Below, piece by piece: positions 1-6,198 of a DNA stretch of 7,226 nucleotides. The translations under genes were made by a program, and so were the position numbers. The first letter of the stretch is position 1. Each line of letters opens with the position of its first letter. This stretch comes from DATELY01 sp035276085 (GTDB lineage Bacteria; Pseudomonadota; Gammaproteobacteria; Steroidobacterales; Steroidobacteraceae), in assembly GCA_035276085.1 (NCBI GenBank), contig DATELY010000241.1:1-7226 (forward strand), read 5' to 3'. Under the pieces are notes generated by a model. That model was not told the DNA's origin, did not search any database, and was given only the letters and a program-made list of their open reading frames with translations.

Positions 1-173
1 CCGCTCGATGCGCTCACGCAATGGCGTGCGCCGACATATTCGGCCAGGCGCTTCTCCAGCTCCGGCACTTCGGGCCCGAGAATGTATTGTCCGTGATCGA
101 GGACGGCTTGAATGCGCGCGTCCATCTTGGCACGCACCCGCCGGTACTGGGTCTTGAGATCGATGAAGTCCAT
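1..173 (-). CDS. DegT/DnrJ/EryC1/StrS-family aminotransferase, N-terminal part (cut by window edge)
   Basis: Only the first 57 residues and part of the next codon are present. The protein begins MDFIDLKTQYRRV and continues through an ILGPEVPELEKRLAEYVGA segment. This is the standard opening of PLP-dependent sugar aminotransferases of the DegT/DnrJ/EryC1/StrS family (WbpE/WlbC-like), which aminate keto-sugar nucleotides for O-antigen, capsule or glycoprotein glycans. The catalytic lysine and cofactor pocket lie beyond the window, so the substrate cannot be named. The ATG at 173 is chosen because family members normally start at this FIDLK segment. It has no Shine-Dalgarno site: a heptamer repeat begins two bases upstream. 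The frame stays open upstream to another ATG at 243-245, which would add 24 residues translated partly from repeat. The gene is the third in a minus-strand series after the methyltransferase and rnhA genes, in the place where dnaQ is often found beside rnhA. Confidence 0.88.
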   Translation of the reverse strand, partial: MDFIDLKTQYRRVRAKMDARIQAVLDHGQYILGPEVPELEKRLAEYVGARHCVSASS

Positions 174-174
174 G

Positions 175-195
175 GCGGTTAGCGGTTGGCGATTA
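175..195. repeat. GCGGTTR heptamer array, 3 units (left arm of pair 1)
   Basis: Three tandem 7-base units read on the plus strand: GCGGTTA, GCGGTTG and GCGATTA. The array starts two bases from the aminotransferase ATG. It is inverted relative to the array at 295-315, with 3 mismatches in 21 when the arms are paired, so the two bracket the aminotransferase-rnhA gap. Confidence 0.8.
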
Positions 196-293
196 GTTTT
201 CGGAGCGAGCCTATCACTCCACCCCCGCGATTTCTGCCAATGCATCACACCCGCCATTCCGAACCAACCGCGACCGGAGGGAATCCCGCGGGG

Positions 294-746
294 CTAACCG
301 CTAACCGCCAACCGCTGCATCTCATCAATCGCTTTGTTCGCCAGTTGGTCCGCGCGCTCGTTGCCCGGCACACCGGAGTGTCCCTTCACCCAGTGCCATT
401 CAATGACATGCCGCCCGATCTCGGCTTCGAGTGCCTGCCAGAGGTCGACATTCTTGACGGGCTTCTTGTCCGCCGTGCGCCAGTCCCTCAGTTTCCATTG
501 CGCCAGCCATTCGGTGATGCCTTTGCGCACGTACTGAGAGTCCGTGTAGAGGCGCACCTCGCAGCCGCGCTTGAGTGCCTTGAGCGCCTCGATGGCGCCT
601 GTGAGCTCCATGCGATTGTTGGTCGTGAGCGGCTCGGCACCGCTCAATTCGCGCTCGTGTTCGCCGGCGATCAGCACCGCTCCCCATCCACCAGGACCCG
701 GGTTGCCGCGGCACGCGCCATCGGTGTAGATCTCGACCTTGGTCAT
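294..746 (-). CDS. rnhA: Ribonuclease HI
   Basis: A 150-residue protein of the usual RNase HI length. It cleaves the RNA strand of RNA/DNA hybrids in the cytoplasm and so removes R-loops and primer RNA. The metal-binding catalytic set is complete: D9 in IYTDGACRGNPGPGG, E47 in NNRMEL, D69 in LYTDSQYV and D133 in NERADQLA, with the mobile-loop histidine H123 in WVKGHSG. The basic handle region with the paired tryptophans WKLRDWR is at residues 84-90. The native fold ends near residue 144; the last residues RLAVSG and the stop codon come from a heptamer repeat array. The start at 746 follows from the conserved MTKVEIYTDG opening. The upstream bases (CCGCTTCTTCA) contain no Shine-Dalgarno match. 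The methyltransferase stop lies 11 bases upstream, so the two are probably cotranscribed. Confidence 0.98.
   Translation of the reverse strand: MTKVEIYTDGACRGNPGPGGWGAVLIAGEHERELSGAEPLTTNNRMELTGAIEALKALKRGCEVRLYTDSQYVRKGITEWLAQWKLRDWRTADKKPVKNVDLWQALEAEIGRHVIEWHWVKGHSGVPGNERADQLANKAIDEMQRLAVSG
295..315. repeat. GCGGTTR heptamer array, 3 units (right arm of pair 1)
   Basis: Three perfect units in the opposite orientation, read on the plus strand as TAACCGC, TAACCGC and CAACCGC. The array lies inside the 3' end of rnhA, where it encodes the final residues RLAVSG and contributes to the TAG stop at 294-296. A single further CAACCGC unit lies in the spacer at 265-271. Confidence 0.8.
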
Positions 747-753
747 TGAAGAA

Positions 754-781
754 GCGGTTAGCGGTTGGCAGTTGGCGGTTG
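754..781. repeat. GCGGTTR heptamer array, 4 units (left arm of pair 2)
   Basis: Four tandem units on the plus strand: GCGGTTA, GCGGTTG, GCAGTTG and GCGGTTG. The array lies seven bases upstream of the rnhA start codon and contains the methyltransferase stop codon (TAA at 758-760). With its flanks (752-782) it pairs with 831-861 at 28 of 31 positions. Confidence 0.85.
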
Positions 782-1579
782 GCGCGATTCAGAATTCGGA
801 TGGTGCAAGAAGGAGCTGGAACGACTCTGACCAACCGCCAACCGCCAGCCGCCAACCGCTTTCCCGCGCGTCGTGGGCTCGATCAAACCACCAACCACCT
901 TCGGCCGCGCACGCCAGCGCGGCAGGATCGGCGTCATGCAGTACACACGCTTGCGCGCCTTGAGCAGATAACCGCCAGCAAGCAGCGGCCACAACCGCTC
1001 ACCGGCACGCTCGAACACACCGTTCGACAACGCATCGGGCGCGCCCCAAGGCAGCGTGAACAGATAGCGCCGCGCATCGATCAATTCGAAGCCAAGCAAC
1101 TTCAACCAGTCCCGCATGCGCCGCTCGCTGATCAGCCGCTCGGTGCCGGGCGGAAAGCCCTTCCCCGCGAACAAGTGCCGCAGTCCCCAGGAGGACAGCG
1201 GGCGGAAGCCCAGGATGATGAGGTGGCCTTCGCCCGGCATGATGCGTTCGACTTCGCGCAGGATCTCGTGCGGCTCGGGCTCGTATTCGAGCGTGTGCGG
1301 CAGCAGCACGGCATCGATGGAGTCGGAAGTGATCGCCAGTGCATCGGTGCGAGAGCGCACGAGCGTGCGACCGTTCGCGCGTTGCCCATGCCACGCGAGC
1401 ACCGATGACCGCTGCGTGCGCGCATCAGCAATCAACGCGTCGTCGTCGCCCCAGAGGCCAATTTGCAACAATTGCCAACCGAACACCTGTGCCAGTGCTT
1501 CGGAGACCAACTTGTTCTCCAACGCAAATACACGCTGCCCCAAAGGCGAGCGCAACCACTGCTGTAGCTGATCGCTCAT
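758..1579 (-). CDS. YafS-like class I SAM-dependent methyltransferase with repeat-encoded C-terminal tail
   Basis: The start chosen gives 273 residues. It is recognised by the segment DAVLLPHTLEYEPEPHEIL at about residues 89-107, followed by REVERIMPGEGHLIILGF and RPLSSWGLR (about 108-134), which is typical of the methyltransferase encoded beside gloB and rnhA in many gammaproteobacteria (E. coli yafS). The substrate is unknown. The usual glycine-rich SAM loop is poorly preserved; the corresponding stretch reads LLQIGLWGDDD at residues 37-47. Residues from about 240 onward (KAVGGWRLAVG to SRQPPTANR) are translated from the inverted heptamer arrays and the spacer between them, so the native domain probably ends near residue 238. 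The MSDQLQQWL start at 1579 has a GGGA six bases upstream. An in-frame ATG at 1606 would add nine residues but has no ribosome site. The gene is divergent from gloB and upstream of rnhA. Confidence 0.9.
   Translation of the reverse strand: MSDQLQQWLRSPLGQRVFALENKLVSEALAQVFGWQLLQIGLWGDDDALIADARTQRSSVLAWHGQRANGRTLVRSRTDALAITSDSIDAVLLPHTLEYEPEPHEILREVERIMPGEGHLIILGFRPLSSWGLRHLFAGKGFPPGTERLISERRMRDWLKLLGFELIDARRYLFTLPWGAPDALSNGVFERAGERLWPLLAGGYLLKARKRVYCMTPILPRWRARPKVVGGLIEPTTRGKAVGGWRLAVGQSRSSSFLHHPNSESRQPPTANR
832..859. repeat. GCGGTTR heptamer array, 4 units (right arm of pair 2)
   Basis: Four units in the inverted orientation, read on the plus strand as CAACCGC, CAACCGC, CAGCCGC and CAACCGC. 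The array lies inside the methyltransferase reading frame and encodes the period-seven peptide AVGGWRLAVG (three 7-base units equal seven codons). The spacer to the other arm is 50 bases between the arrays. Confidence 0.85.
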
Positions 1580-1626
1580 GTCGGTTCCCGCGAGCTGTGG
1601 CTTCATGATCGAGAGGATAGCGGAGA

Positions 1627-1645
1627 AAGCTCATCGCGTGAGCTT
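1627..1645. promoter_or_regulatory. Perfect dyad in the methyltransferase/gloB divergent promoter region
   Basis: AAGCTCA and TGAGCTT form a perfect 7-base inverted repeat around a 5-base centre, TCGCG. It lies between the two divergent starts and overlaps the left end of the proposed gloB -35 element. The shape fits a regulator-binding operator or a short hairpin. No particular regulator family can be named from the sequence. Confidence 0.4.
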
Positions 1646-1673
1646 GCTCCTCGCGCTGCTCGCTGTGTTTAAT
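1644..1673 (+). promoter_or_regulatory. Candidate sigma-70 promoter of gloB
   Basis: A TTGCTC -35-like hexamer (1644-1649) and a TTTAAT -10-like hexamer (1668-1673, one base from TATAAT) are separated by 18 bases. Transcription would start near 1680, about 22 bases before the gloB ATG, leaving room for the weak ribosome site GGTGAGG at 1694-1700. This is the most AT-rich spot in the gap. Confidence 0.45.
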
Positions 1674-1702
1674 ACGGGCTGACAGCGACGGTTGGTGAGG
1701 GC

Positions 1703-2491
1703 ATGCAATCCCAGCTCAGAGTCACGCCCGTCCGGGCGTTCAGCGACAACTACATCTGGCTCGTGCATGCACCGCTCGATTCACGTCGAGTGTTCGTTGT
1801 CGATCCCGGCGATGCCGCCCCCGTGACAAGCACGCTGCAGGCTCAGCACCTCGAGCTCGCGGGCATTCTCGCAACGCACCACCATCCGGATCACGTGGGC
1901 GGAATTCCGGCATTGATGGCAGAAAACACGGGGGCGGTGTACGGACCGGCTCAGGAGCAGATCGGCAACTTGACTCATCGCCTCGATGAGGGCGATTCGG
2001 TCGACGTTCCGCCTCTGGGTTTTGCCTTCCAGGTATGGTCGGTGCCGGGGCATACGTCTGGCCACATAGCGTACGTGGGGCATGGGGCCGTCTTCTGCGG
2101 CGACACGCTCTTCAGCGGCGGCTGCGGCCGGCTGTTCGAGGGCACGGCCGAGCAAATGCATGCGTCTTTACAGAAGCTCAAGGAACTGCCTGCCGACACC
2201 TGCGTATATTGTGCGCACGAATACACGGTCAGCAATTTGCGCTTTGCACGCGCCGTGGAGCCGGACAACGCGGACATCGAAGAATATCTCGACGCCTGTC
2301 TGCGCCGGCGGAGTCGGGATGAGGCAACAGTGCCCTCGACGATGAGGCAGGAGCTCAAAGTCAACCCTTTCCTACGCTGTGACAGACAGAGTGTGAAACA
2401 GGCCGCGGAACGAGTCGCCCGCCGTGAGTTACGAAGTGAACCTGAAATATTCGCGGTCGTGCGCAAGTGGAAAGACACGTTCAGAAATTGA
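1703..2491 (+). CDS. gloB: Hydroxyacylglutathione hydrolase (glyoxalase II)
   Basis: A 262-residue metallo-beta-lactamase-fold enzyme, close to the usual bacterial glyoxalase II length. It hydrolyses S-D-lactoylglutathione to D-lactate and glutathione, the second step of cytoplasmic methylglyoxal detoxification. All binuclear metal ligands are visible: THHHPDH at residues 58-64 (H59, H61, D63, H64), H117 in VPGHTSGH, D134 in FCGDTLFSGGCGRLFEG, and H172 in CAHEYT. The C-terminal helical domain contains LKVNPFLRC at 218-226, part of the glutathione-binding region in this family. The ATG at 1703 gives the standard opening with the SDNYIWL segment at residues 14-20. The gene is divergent from the methyltransferase and is followed by mltD on the same strand. 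Confidence 0.97.
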   Translation: MQSQLRVTPVRAFSDNYIWLVHAPLDSRRVFVVDPGDAAPVTSTLQAQHLELAGILATHHHPDHVGGIPALMAENTGAVYGPAQEQIGNLTHRLDEGDSVDVPPLGFAFQVWSVPGHTSGHIAYVGHGAVFCGDTLFSGGCGRLFEGTAEQMHASLQKLKELPADTCVYCAHEYTVSNLRFARAVEPDNADIEEYLDACLRRRSRDEATVPSTMRQELKVNPFLRCDRQSVKQAAERVARRELRSEPEIFAVVRKWKDTFRN

Positions 2492-2497
2492 TCCATG

Positions 2498-2536
2498 CGT
2501 GCCGGCCTTGAGTGCAACCCCGCATCGGCCGGCGCG
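2498..2536 (+). other. GC-rich intercistronic hairpin between gloB and mltD
   Basis: Positions 2498-2507 (CGTGCCGGCC) pair with 2527-2536 (GGCCGGCGCG) to form a 10-base-pair stem, including one G-U pair, around a 19-base loop. The core GCCGGCC/GGCCGGC is perfect. It starts seven bases after the gloB stop and ends 23 bases before the mltD ribosome site. No U-run follows, so it is not a classic intrinsic terminator; an mRNA stability or processing element between the two genes is possible. Confidence 0.45.
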
Positions 2537-2559
2537 AGCTGTGCCTCTGCTGCGCGATC

Positions 2560-2564
2560 GGAGG
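2560..2564 (+). promoter_or_regulatory. Ribosome binding site selecting a GTG start for mltD
   Basis: GGAGG lies eight bases before GTG at 2573. This is the strongest Shine-Dalgarno match in the window and supports the GTG start over the ATG at 2495 in the same frame, which lies three bases after the gloB stop and has no such site. Confidence 0.75.
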
Positions 2565-2572
2565 AAGTGTTA

Positions 2573-4225
2573 GTGACCCGACAGCCATCGAAGCCGAGCG
2601 TCAAGCTCGTTGTACTCGCGCTTGCGATGGCATGGCTTGCGGGGTGTTCATCCAACCGCACTATCGAGGTGCCCGCAGCGGAGGTCGACGAATCCACCCC
2701 GCTCGATGGCGACGGCAATCTGGCCGGCACACCGGCCGCCGTCGAGGCCGCCATCGAGAAGCTCGATGCCGAGAACGCCCAACGTGCCGTCACGTTGGCC
2801 AACGAGCGGGCGGTGGCTCAGAGTCCTGACGATCTGTTTGAACGCATCCGCCACGGATTCTCGATCGAAGACGTGGACCACGAGTCGGTGGATCGCGAGC
2901 TGAATTGGTACGCCAAGCACCCCGACTATCTCGACCGTACGTTCCGCCGCGGCGAGCGCTACCTGCACCACATCGTGAGCGAGATCGAAGAGCGCAAGAT
3001 GCCCCTGGAGCTCGCGCTGTTACCCGTCGTGGAAAGCGCCTTCAATCCCGTGGCGTACTCGCGCAGCCGTGCGTCAGGACTGTGGCAATTCATTCCTGAT
3101 ACGGGACGCCGCTACGGCCTCAAACAGAACTGGTACTACGACGGCCGCCGCGATGTGATCGAAGCGACCCGGGCGGCGCTGGACTATCTCGAGTTTCTCG
3201 CGGCCGAGTTCAACGGCGACTGGCTGCTCGCAGTGGCGGCCTACAACTGCGGCGAGATGGCCGTCGAGCGCGCCGTGAGACGCAATCAGGAAGCCGGTCG
3301 CCCCGTCGATTTCTTCAGCCTGAAGCTGCCTCGCGAGACGCGGGCGTACGTGCCGAAGCTGCTGGCCATGCGCCGACTGGTCCTCGATCCCGGCGCGTAT
3401 GGGCTCGCCTTCGCTCCGATTTCGAACGAGCCGTATTTCGCGGTCGTGGAGACCGACGGGCAGCTCGATCTGAACGTGGCCGCCGAGCTTGCCGAACTGC
3501 CCAAGGAAGAGGTGCTGGCGCTGAATCCCGCGTTCAACCATTGGGTCACCGACCCGGAGGGTCCGCATCGCATCCTCGTGCCTGTCGACCGCGAGGAGCG
3601 GCTGGCAGCGGCTCTGGCGGATTTGCCGGAAGACAAACGCGTTCGCGTCGTCTATCACCGCGTGAAGCGGGGCGAATCGCTCGGCGCGATTGCGAGCCGC
3701 TATGGCGTGAGCGTCGCCTCGCTGCGCAGTGCGAATGGAGTGCGCGGCAACACGATCCATCCTGGGCAGGAATTGCTCATCACGTCGGCGCCGCGTGGCA
3801 TCTCCATGGCGGCCGCGCAAGTCAGCCTGGATGAAGATGCGTCAGACAAGCCGCGCGCTGCGGCTGGTGGCCGTCATGTCGTGCGTCGCGGCGAGACGCT
3901 GTGGAGCATCGCACGTCGTCATGGTGTGAGCATGCAATCCCTGGCGAGCCATAACGGCTTGAGCGACGCGGGCGCCATCAGCGTGGGACAAGTGCTCAAA
4001 GTGCCCGCAGCTGCGCAGCTCGCCTCCACGCAGCCCAGCGATGAAAACCTGCAACGGCTGACGTATGTCGTGCGCCGCGGCGACACGCTCTCCGTCATCG
4101 CGGATCGCTTCCGTGTCCGCGTGCAGGATCTGCTCGGCTGGAACAACCTGCGGTCCGCCCACCGCTTGAAACCCGGTCAACGGCTCGTGATGTTCGTCGA
4201 TGACACGCGCCGCTCGGGCGGTTGA
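2573..4225 (+). CDS. mltD: Membrane-bound lytic murein transglycosylase D with three LysM domains (lipoprotein)
   Basis: From the GTG start the protein is 550 residues. It cleaves peptidoglycan glycan strands non-hydrolytically to 1,6-anhydromuramyl products at the inner face of the outer membrane. Residues 1-24 form a lipoprotein signal (KPSVK, then a hydrophobic VVLALAMAW) ending in lipobox LAGC with C25 as lipidation site. The SLT domain has catalytic E154 in PVVESAFNP, then SGLWQFIPDTGRRYGL (to about 183) and AVAAYNCGE (220-228). Three LysM modules follow at about 360-403, 433-478 and 496-542, each with the R(G/R)xTL/ESL-type opening and a PGQ- or VGQ-type end; they bind glycan. The upstream ATG at 2495 would add 26 residues before the signal and is less likely. 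The frame converges on ppiD with an 18-base gap. Confidence 0.96.
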   Translation: MTRQPSKPSVKLVVLALAMAWLAGCSSNRTIEVPAAEVDESTPLDGDGNLAGTPAAVEAAIEKLDAENAQRAVTLANERAVAQSPDDLFERIRHGFSIEDVDHESVDRELNWYAKHPDYLDRTFRRGERYLHHIVSEIEERKMPLELALLPVVESAFNPVAYSRSRASGLWQFIPDTGRRYGLKQNWYYDGRRDVIEATRAALDYLEFLAAEFNGDWLLAVAAYNCGEMAVERAVRRNQEAGRPVDFFSLKLPRETRAYVPKLLAMRRLVLDPGAYGLAFAPISNEPYFAVVETDGQLDLNVAAELAELPKEEVLALNPAFNHWVTDPEGPHRILVPVDREERLAAALADLPEDKRVRVVYHRVKRGESLGAIASRYGVSVASLRSANGVRGNTIHPGQELLITSAPRGISMAAAQVSLDEDASDKPRAAAGGRHVVRRGETLWSIARRHGVSMQSLASHNGLSDAGAISVGQVLKVPAAAQLASTQPSDENLQRLTYVVRRGDTLSVIADRFRVRVQDLLGWNNLRSAHRLKPGQRLVMFVDDTRRSGG

Positions 4226-4243
4226 TCGCAGAGGCGGTAAGCG

Positions 4244-6142
4244 TTACTCCAACACCGCCGGATTCCGCACGATCTTCGCGTTTCGTTGGATCTCGCCCAG
4301 ATACGCGCCGAACTCCTCATTGCCCCGCTGCCGCGCAGCTTGTGTCACGCGAGCATTGCGTGCCTCGGCAGCTTCGCTCTTCGGATCCGGCATGGCGATC
4401 TGCGATAGAGCCACCAGCGCATAGCCGCCGTCGGCGGTAGCCGCGCCCGCGAACTGCGGCGCGTCGGCGCTCTTCGGTGCACTCGCGGCAAAGGCCAGTT
4501 CGACGACTTCCGTCGGCACGCTGCTGTCGTGACGCTGAATAGTGCGTTTGCCCACCGGTGCGATCTTCAGATCCGCAGTGACTTGCGCCCACGGCGCCCC
4601 TGTTTGCAGACGCTTGAGCGCCTCGGCGCCCTGCTTGGCTGCCGCGGCTCTGGCGGCCTGCTGCTTGAGCTGTGCTTCGATTTGCGGACGCACTTGCTCG
4701 AGCGGCTGGGGCTTCGCCGGCTCGTGCTTTGCCACACGCAGCACGATCGCGCGATCCTCGCCAATCGCGATCAACGGGCTGTTCTGGCGACTCTGCAGCA
4801 CATCATCGCTGAACACGGCTTTGATGACGTCCGGTTCGCGGCCCAAGGCGCCGCCACCCTCACGCGTGAACCCCGTGACCGTCTTCACCGGCAGCTTCAG
4901 CTTCTCACCGACACTGCGCAGCTCGGTCAGCGCAGCAAACGACGTGTCAGCCAACTCTTGCGAACGGTCGTAGAAGATCTGCTGTGACTGGTCGCGGCGA
5001 TATTCGTTTTCCAGCTCCGTGCGGGCTTCATCGAAGCTCTTCACTTTCGCCGGCTCGATCTCTTCGAGCTTGATGATGTGGTAGCCGAACTCACTCTTCA
5101 CCGGCCCGCGTATCTCGCCCGGCTTCATCGCGAACAACGCTTCCTCGAAGGGGCCAACGAACATGCCACGCTGAGCCCAGCCGAGATCGCCGCCCTGCTC
5201 TGCGGAGCCGGGATCTTTCGAGTACTGTTTCGCGAGTGCGGCGAAGTCTCCACCCGCTGTGACCTTCGCAGCCACTTCGTTCGCGAGTTTCTCCGCAGCC
5301 GCGGCGTCGTTGCCCTCGCCCGTCGGAATCAGGATATGACGAGCACGGCGGCGCTCCGGCGCCTCGAAGCGGTCCTTCACCTTCTCGTAGTAATCGCGCA
5401 GCGCCGCCTCATCGACTTTGACGGCGGCCTCCGCATCGGCACGCGTGAGCTCGATGTATTCGATGTCGGCGCGTTCGGGCGTCTGGTATTGATCCTTATG
5501 CTCGGTGTACCACTGTTGCGCTTGCGCATCGGTGACTTGAGCTGCGTCGAGGAATGCATTCACAGGCAGCAGCGCGTAATCGATCTCACGGGCTTCTTGC
5601 TCCAGCGCATAGCGACGATCTGCTTCGACCGGAGTGATGAATGCGGAGTCGATGATGCCGGCTTGCAGTTGCTCCGTTTCCAGCTCGCCGCGAAGTTCAG
5701 CTTCGAATTGGGCTTCGGAGCGGCCGTTCTGCATCAGCAATGCCGTGTAGCGATCCTTCGAGAACTTGCCGTCGACCTGCAGCTGCGGGATTGACGTGAT
5801 GCGCTCGGCCAACGCGTGGTCGCTGACGCGGTAGCCTTGATCGCGCACACGTTGCGACAACAGGCTGCTACGCACGAATTGATCGAGCAGCGCCTCACGC
5901 TGCTGCTTCATCAGCTCTGGAGGCAACTCTCCACGCATCATCTGTTGCAGGCGTGAGAGCTGGTTTTGCCACGCACGGCGCACGGTTTCCGCCGAGATGG
6001 ACTCGCCATTCACCTTGGCCGCATAACTGCGCGCAGCGCTCGACTGAAAGTCCATCCCGAAGAACACGAACACGAGCGCTACGGCACCGAGCAACAGCGC
6101 GGCAACCCAGCCGGAAGTCTTATCGCGAATCGATTGCAGCAT
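4244..6142 (-). CDS. ppiD: Periplasmic chaperone / peptidyl-prolyl isomerase PpiD (SurA N-terminal domain plus parvulin)
   Basis: A 632-residue protein, close to E. coli PpiD (623). A short cytoplasmic start (MLQSIRDKTS) precedes one transmembrane segment at residues 11-30 that anchors the protein facing the periplasm near the Sec translocon, where it helps newly exported outer-membrane proteins fold. The SurA-like chaperone region follows, with YAAKVNGESIS at 40-50 and LQVDGKFSKDRY at 121-132. A parvulin domain spans about 266-362: RARHILI (H269), SKDPGSAEQGGDLGW (308-322), M327, F332 and FGYHIIKL (H355). The C-terminal portion (about 370-632) has helical, Gln/Ala-rich stretches as in other PpiD proteins. 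The ATG at 6142 fits the family start, but the bases before it (CCTCTCCACATC) are not a Shine-Dalgarno site. It lies downstream of two tRNA genes on the same strand. Confidence 0.95.
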   Translation of the reverse strand: MLQSIRDKTSGWVAALLLGAVALVFVFFGMDFQSSAARSYAAKVNGESISAETVRRAWQNQLSRLQQMMRGELPPELMKQQREALLDQFVRSSLLSQRVRDQGYRVSDHALAERITSIPQLQVDGKFSKDRYTALLMQNGRSEAQFEAELRGELETEQLQAGIIDSAFITPVEADRRYALEQEAREIDYALLPVNAFLDAAQVTDAQAQQWYTEHKDQYQTPERADIEYIELTRADAEAAVKVDEAALRDYYEKVKDRFEAPERRRARHILIPTGEGNDAAAAEKLANEVAAKVTAGGDFAALAKQYSKDPGSAEQGGDLGWAQRGMFVGPFEEALFAMKPGEIRGPVKSEFGYHIIKLEEIEPAKVKSFDEARTELENEYRRDQSQQIFYDRSQELADTSFAALTELRSVGEKLKLPVKTVTGFTREGGGALGREPDVIKAVFSDDVLQSRQNSPLIAIGEDRAIVLRVAKHEPAKPQPLEQVRPQIEAQLKQQAARAAAAKQGAEALKRLQTGAPWAQVTADLKIAPVGKRTIQRHDSSVPTEVVELAFAASAPKSADAPQFAGAATADGGYALVALSQIAMPDPKSEAAEARNARVTQAARQRGNEEFGAYLGEIQRNAKIVRNPAVLE

Positions 6143-6198
6143 GATGTGGAGAGGTGCTCGTGTCGTTATTTCGTGATGCGCGTCGGAGCGGATGTTAC

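Noticed and set aside
175..859. Possible CRISPR array
   Set aside because: The units are 7 bases in tandem with no regular unique spacers, and no cas genes are present.
746..1408. Plus-strand open frame of 220 codons starting in the heptamer repeats
   Set aside because: It is antisense to the methyltransferase gene and begins in repeat sequence; no domain can be recognised.
1975..2802. Long minus-strand open frame (275 codons) opposite gloB and mltD
   Set aside because: It lies antisense to gloB and the start of mltD, whose motifs are clear; its translation is Ser/Arg-rich without recognisable domains, as expected of a shadow frame in GC-rich DNA.
3074..3820. Minus-strand open frame of 248 codons opposite mltD
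   Set aside because: It is fully antisense to the SLT and LysM region of mltD and has no recognisable motif.
4226..4259. Shared terminator between convergent mltD and ppiD
   Set aside because: GGCGGT (4233-4238) can pair with ACCGCC (4254-4259), and GTAA-GCG-TTAC lies between them, but the stems are short, overlap the ppiD coding end and have no T-run on either strand.
5078..5794. Plus-strand open frame of 238 codons opposite ppiD
   Set aside because: It is antisense to the parvulin and chaperone region of ppiD, and its composition fits a shadow frame.
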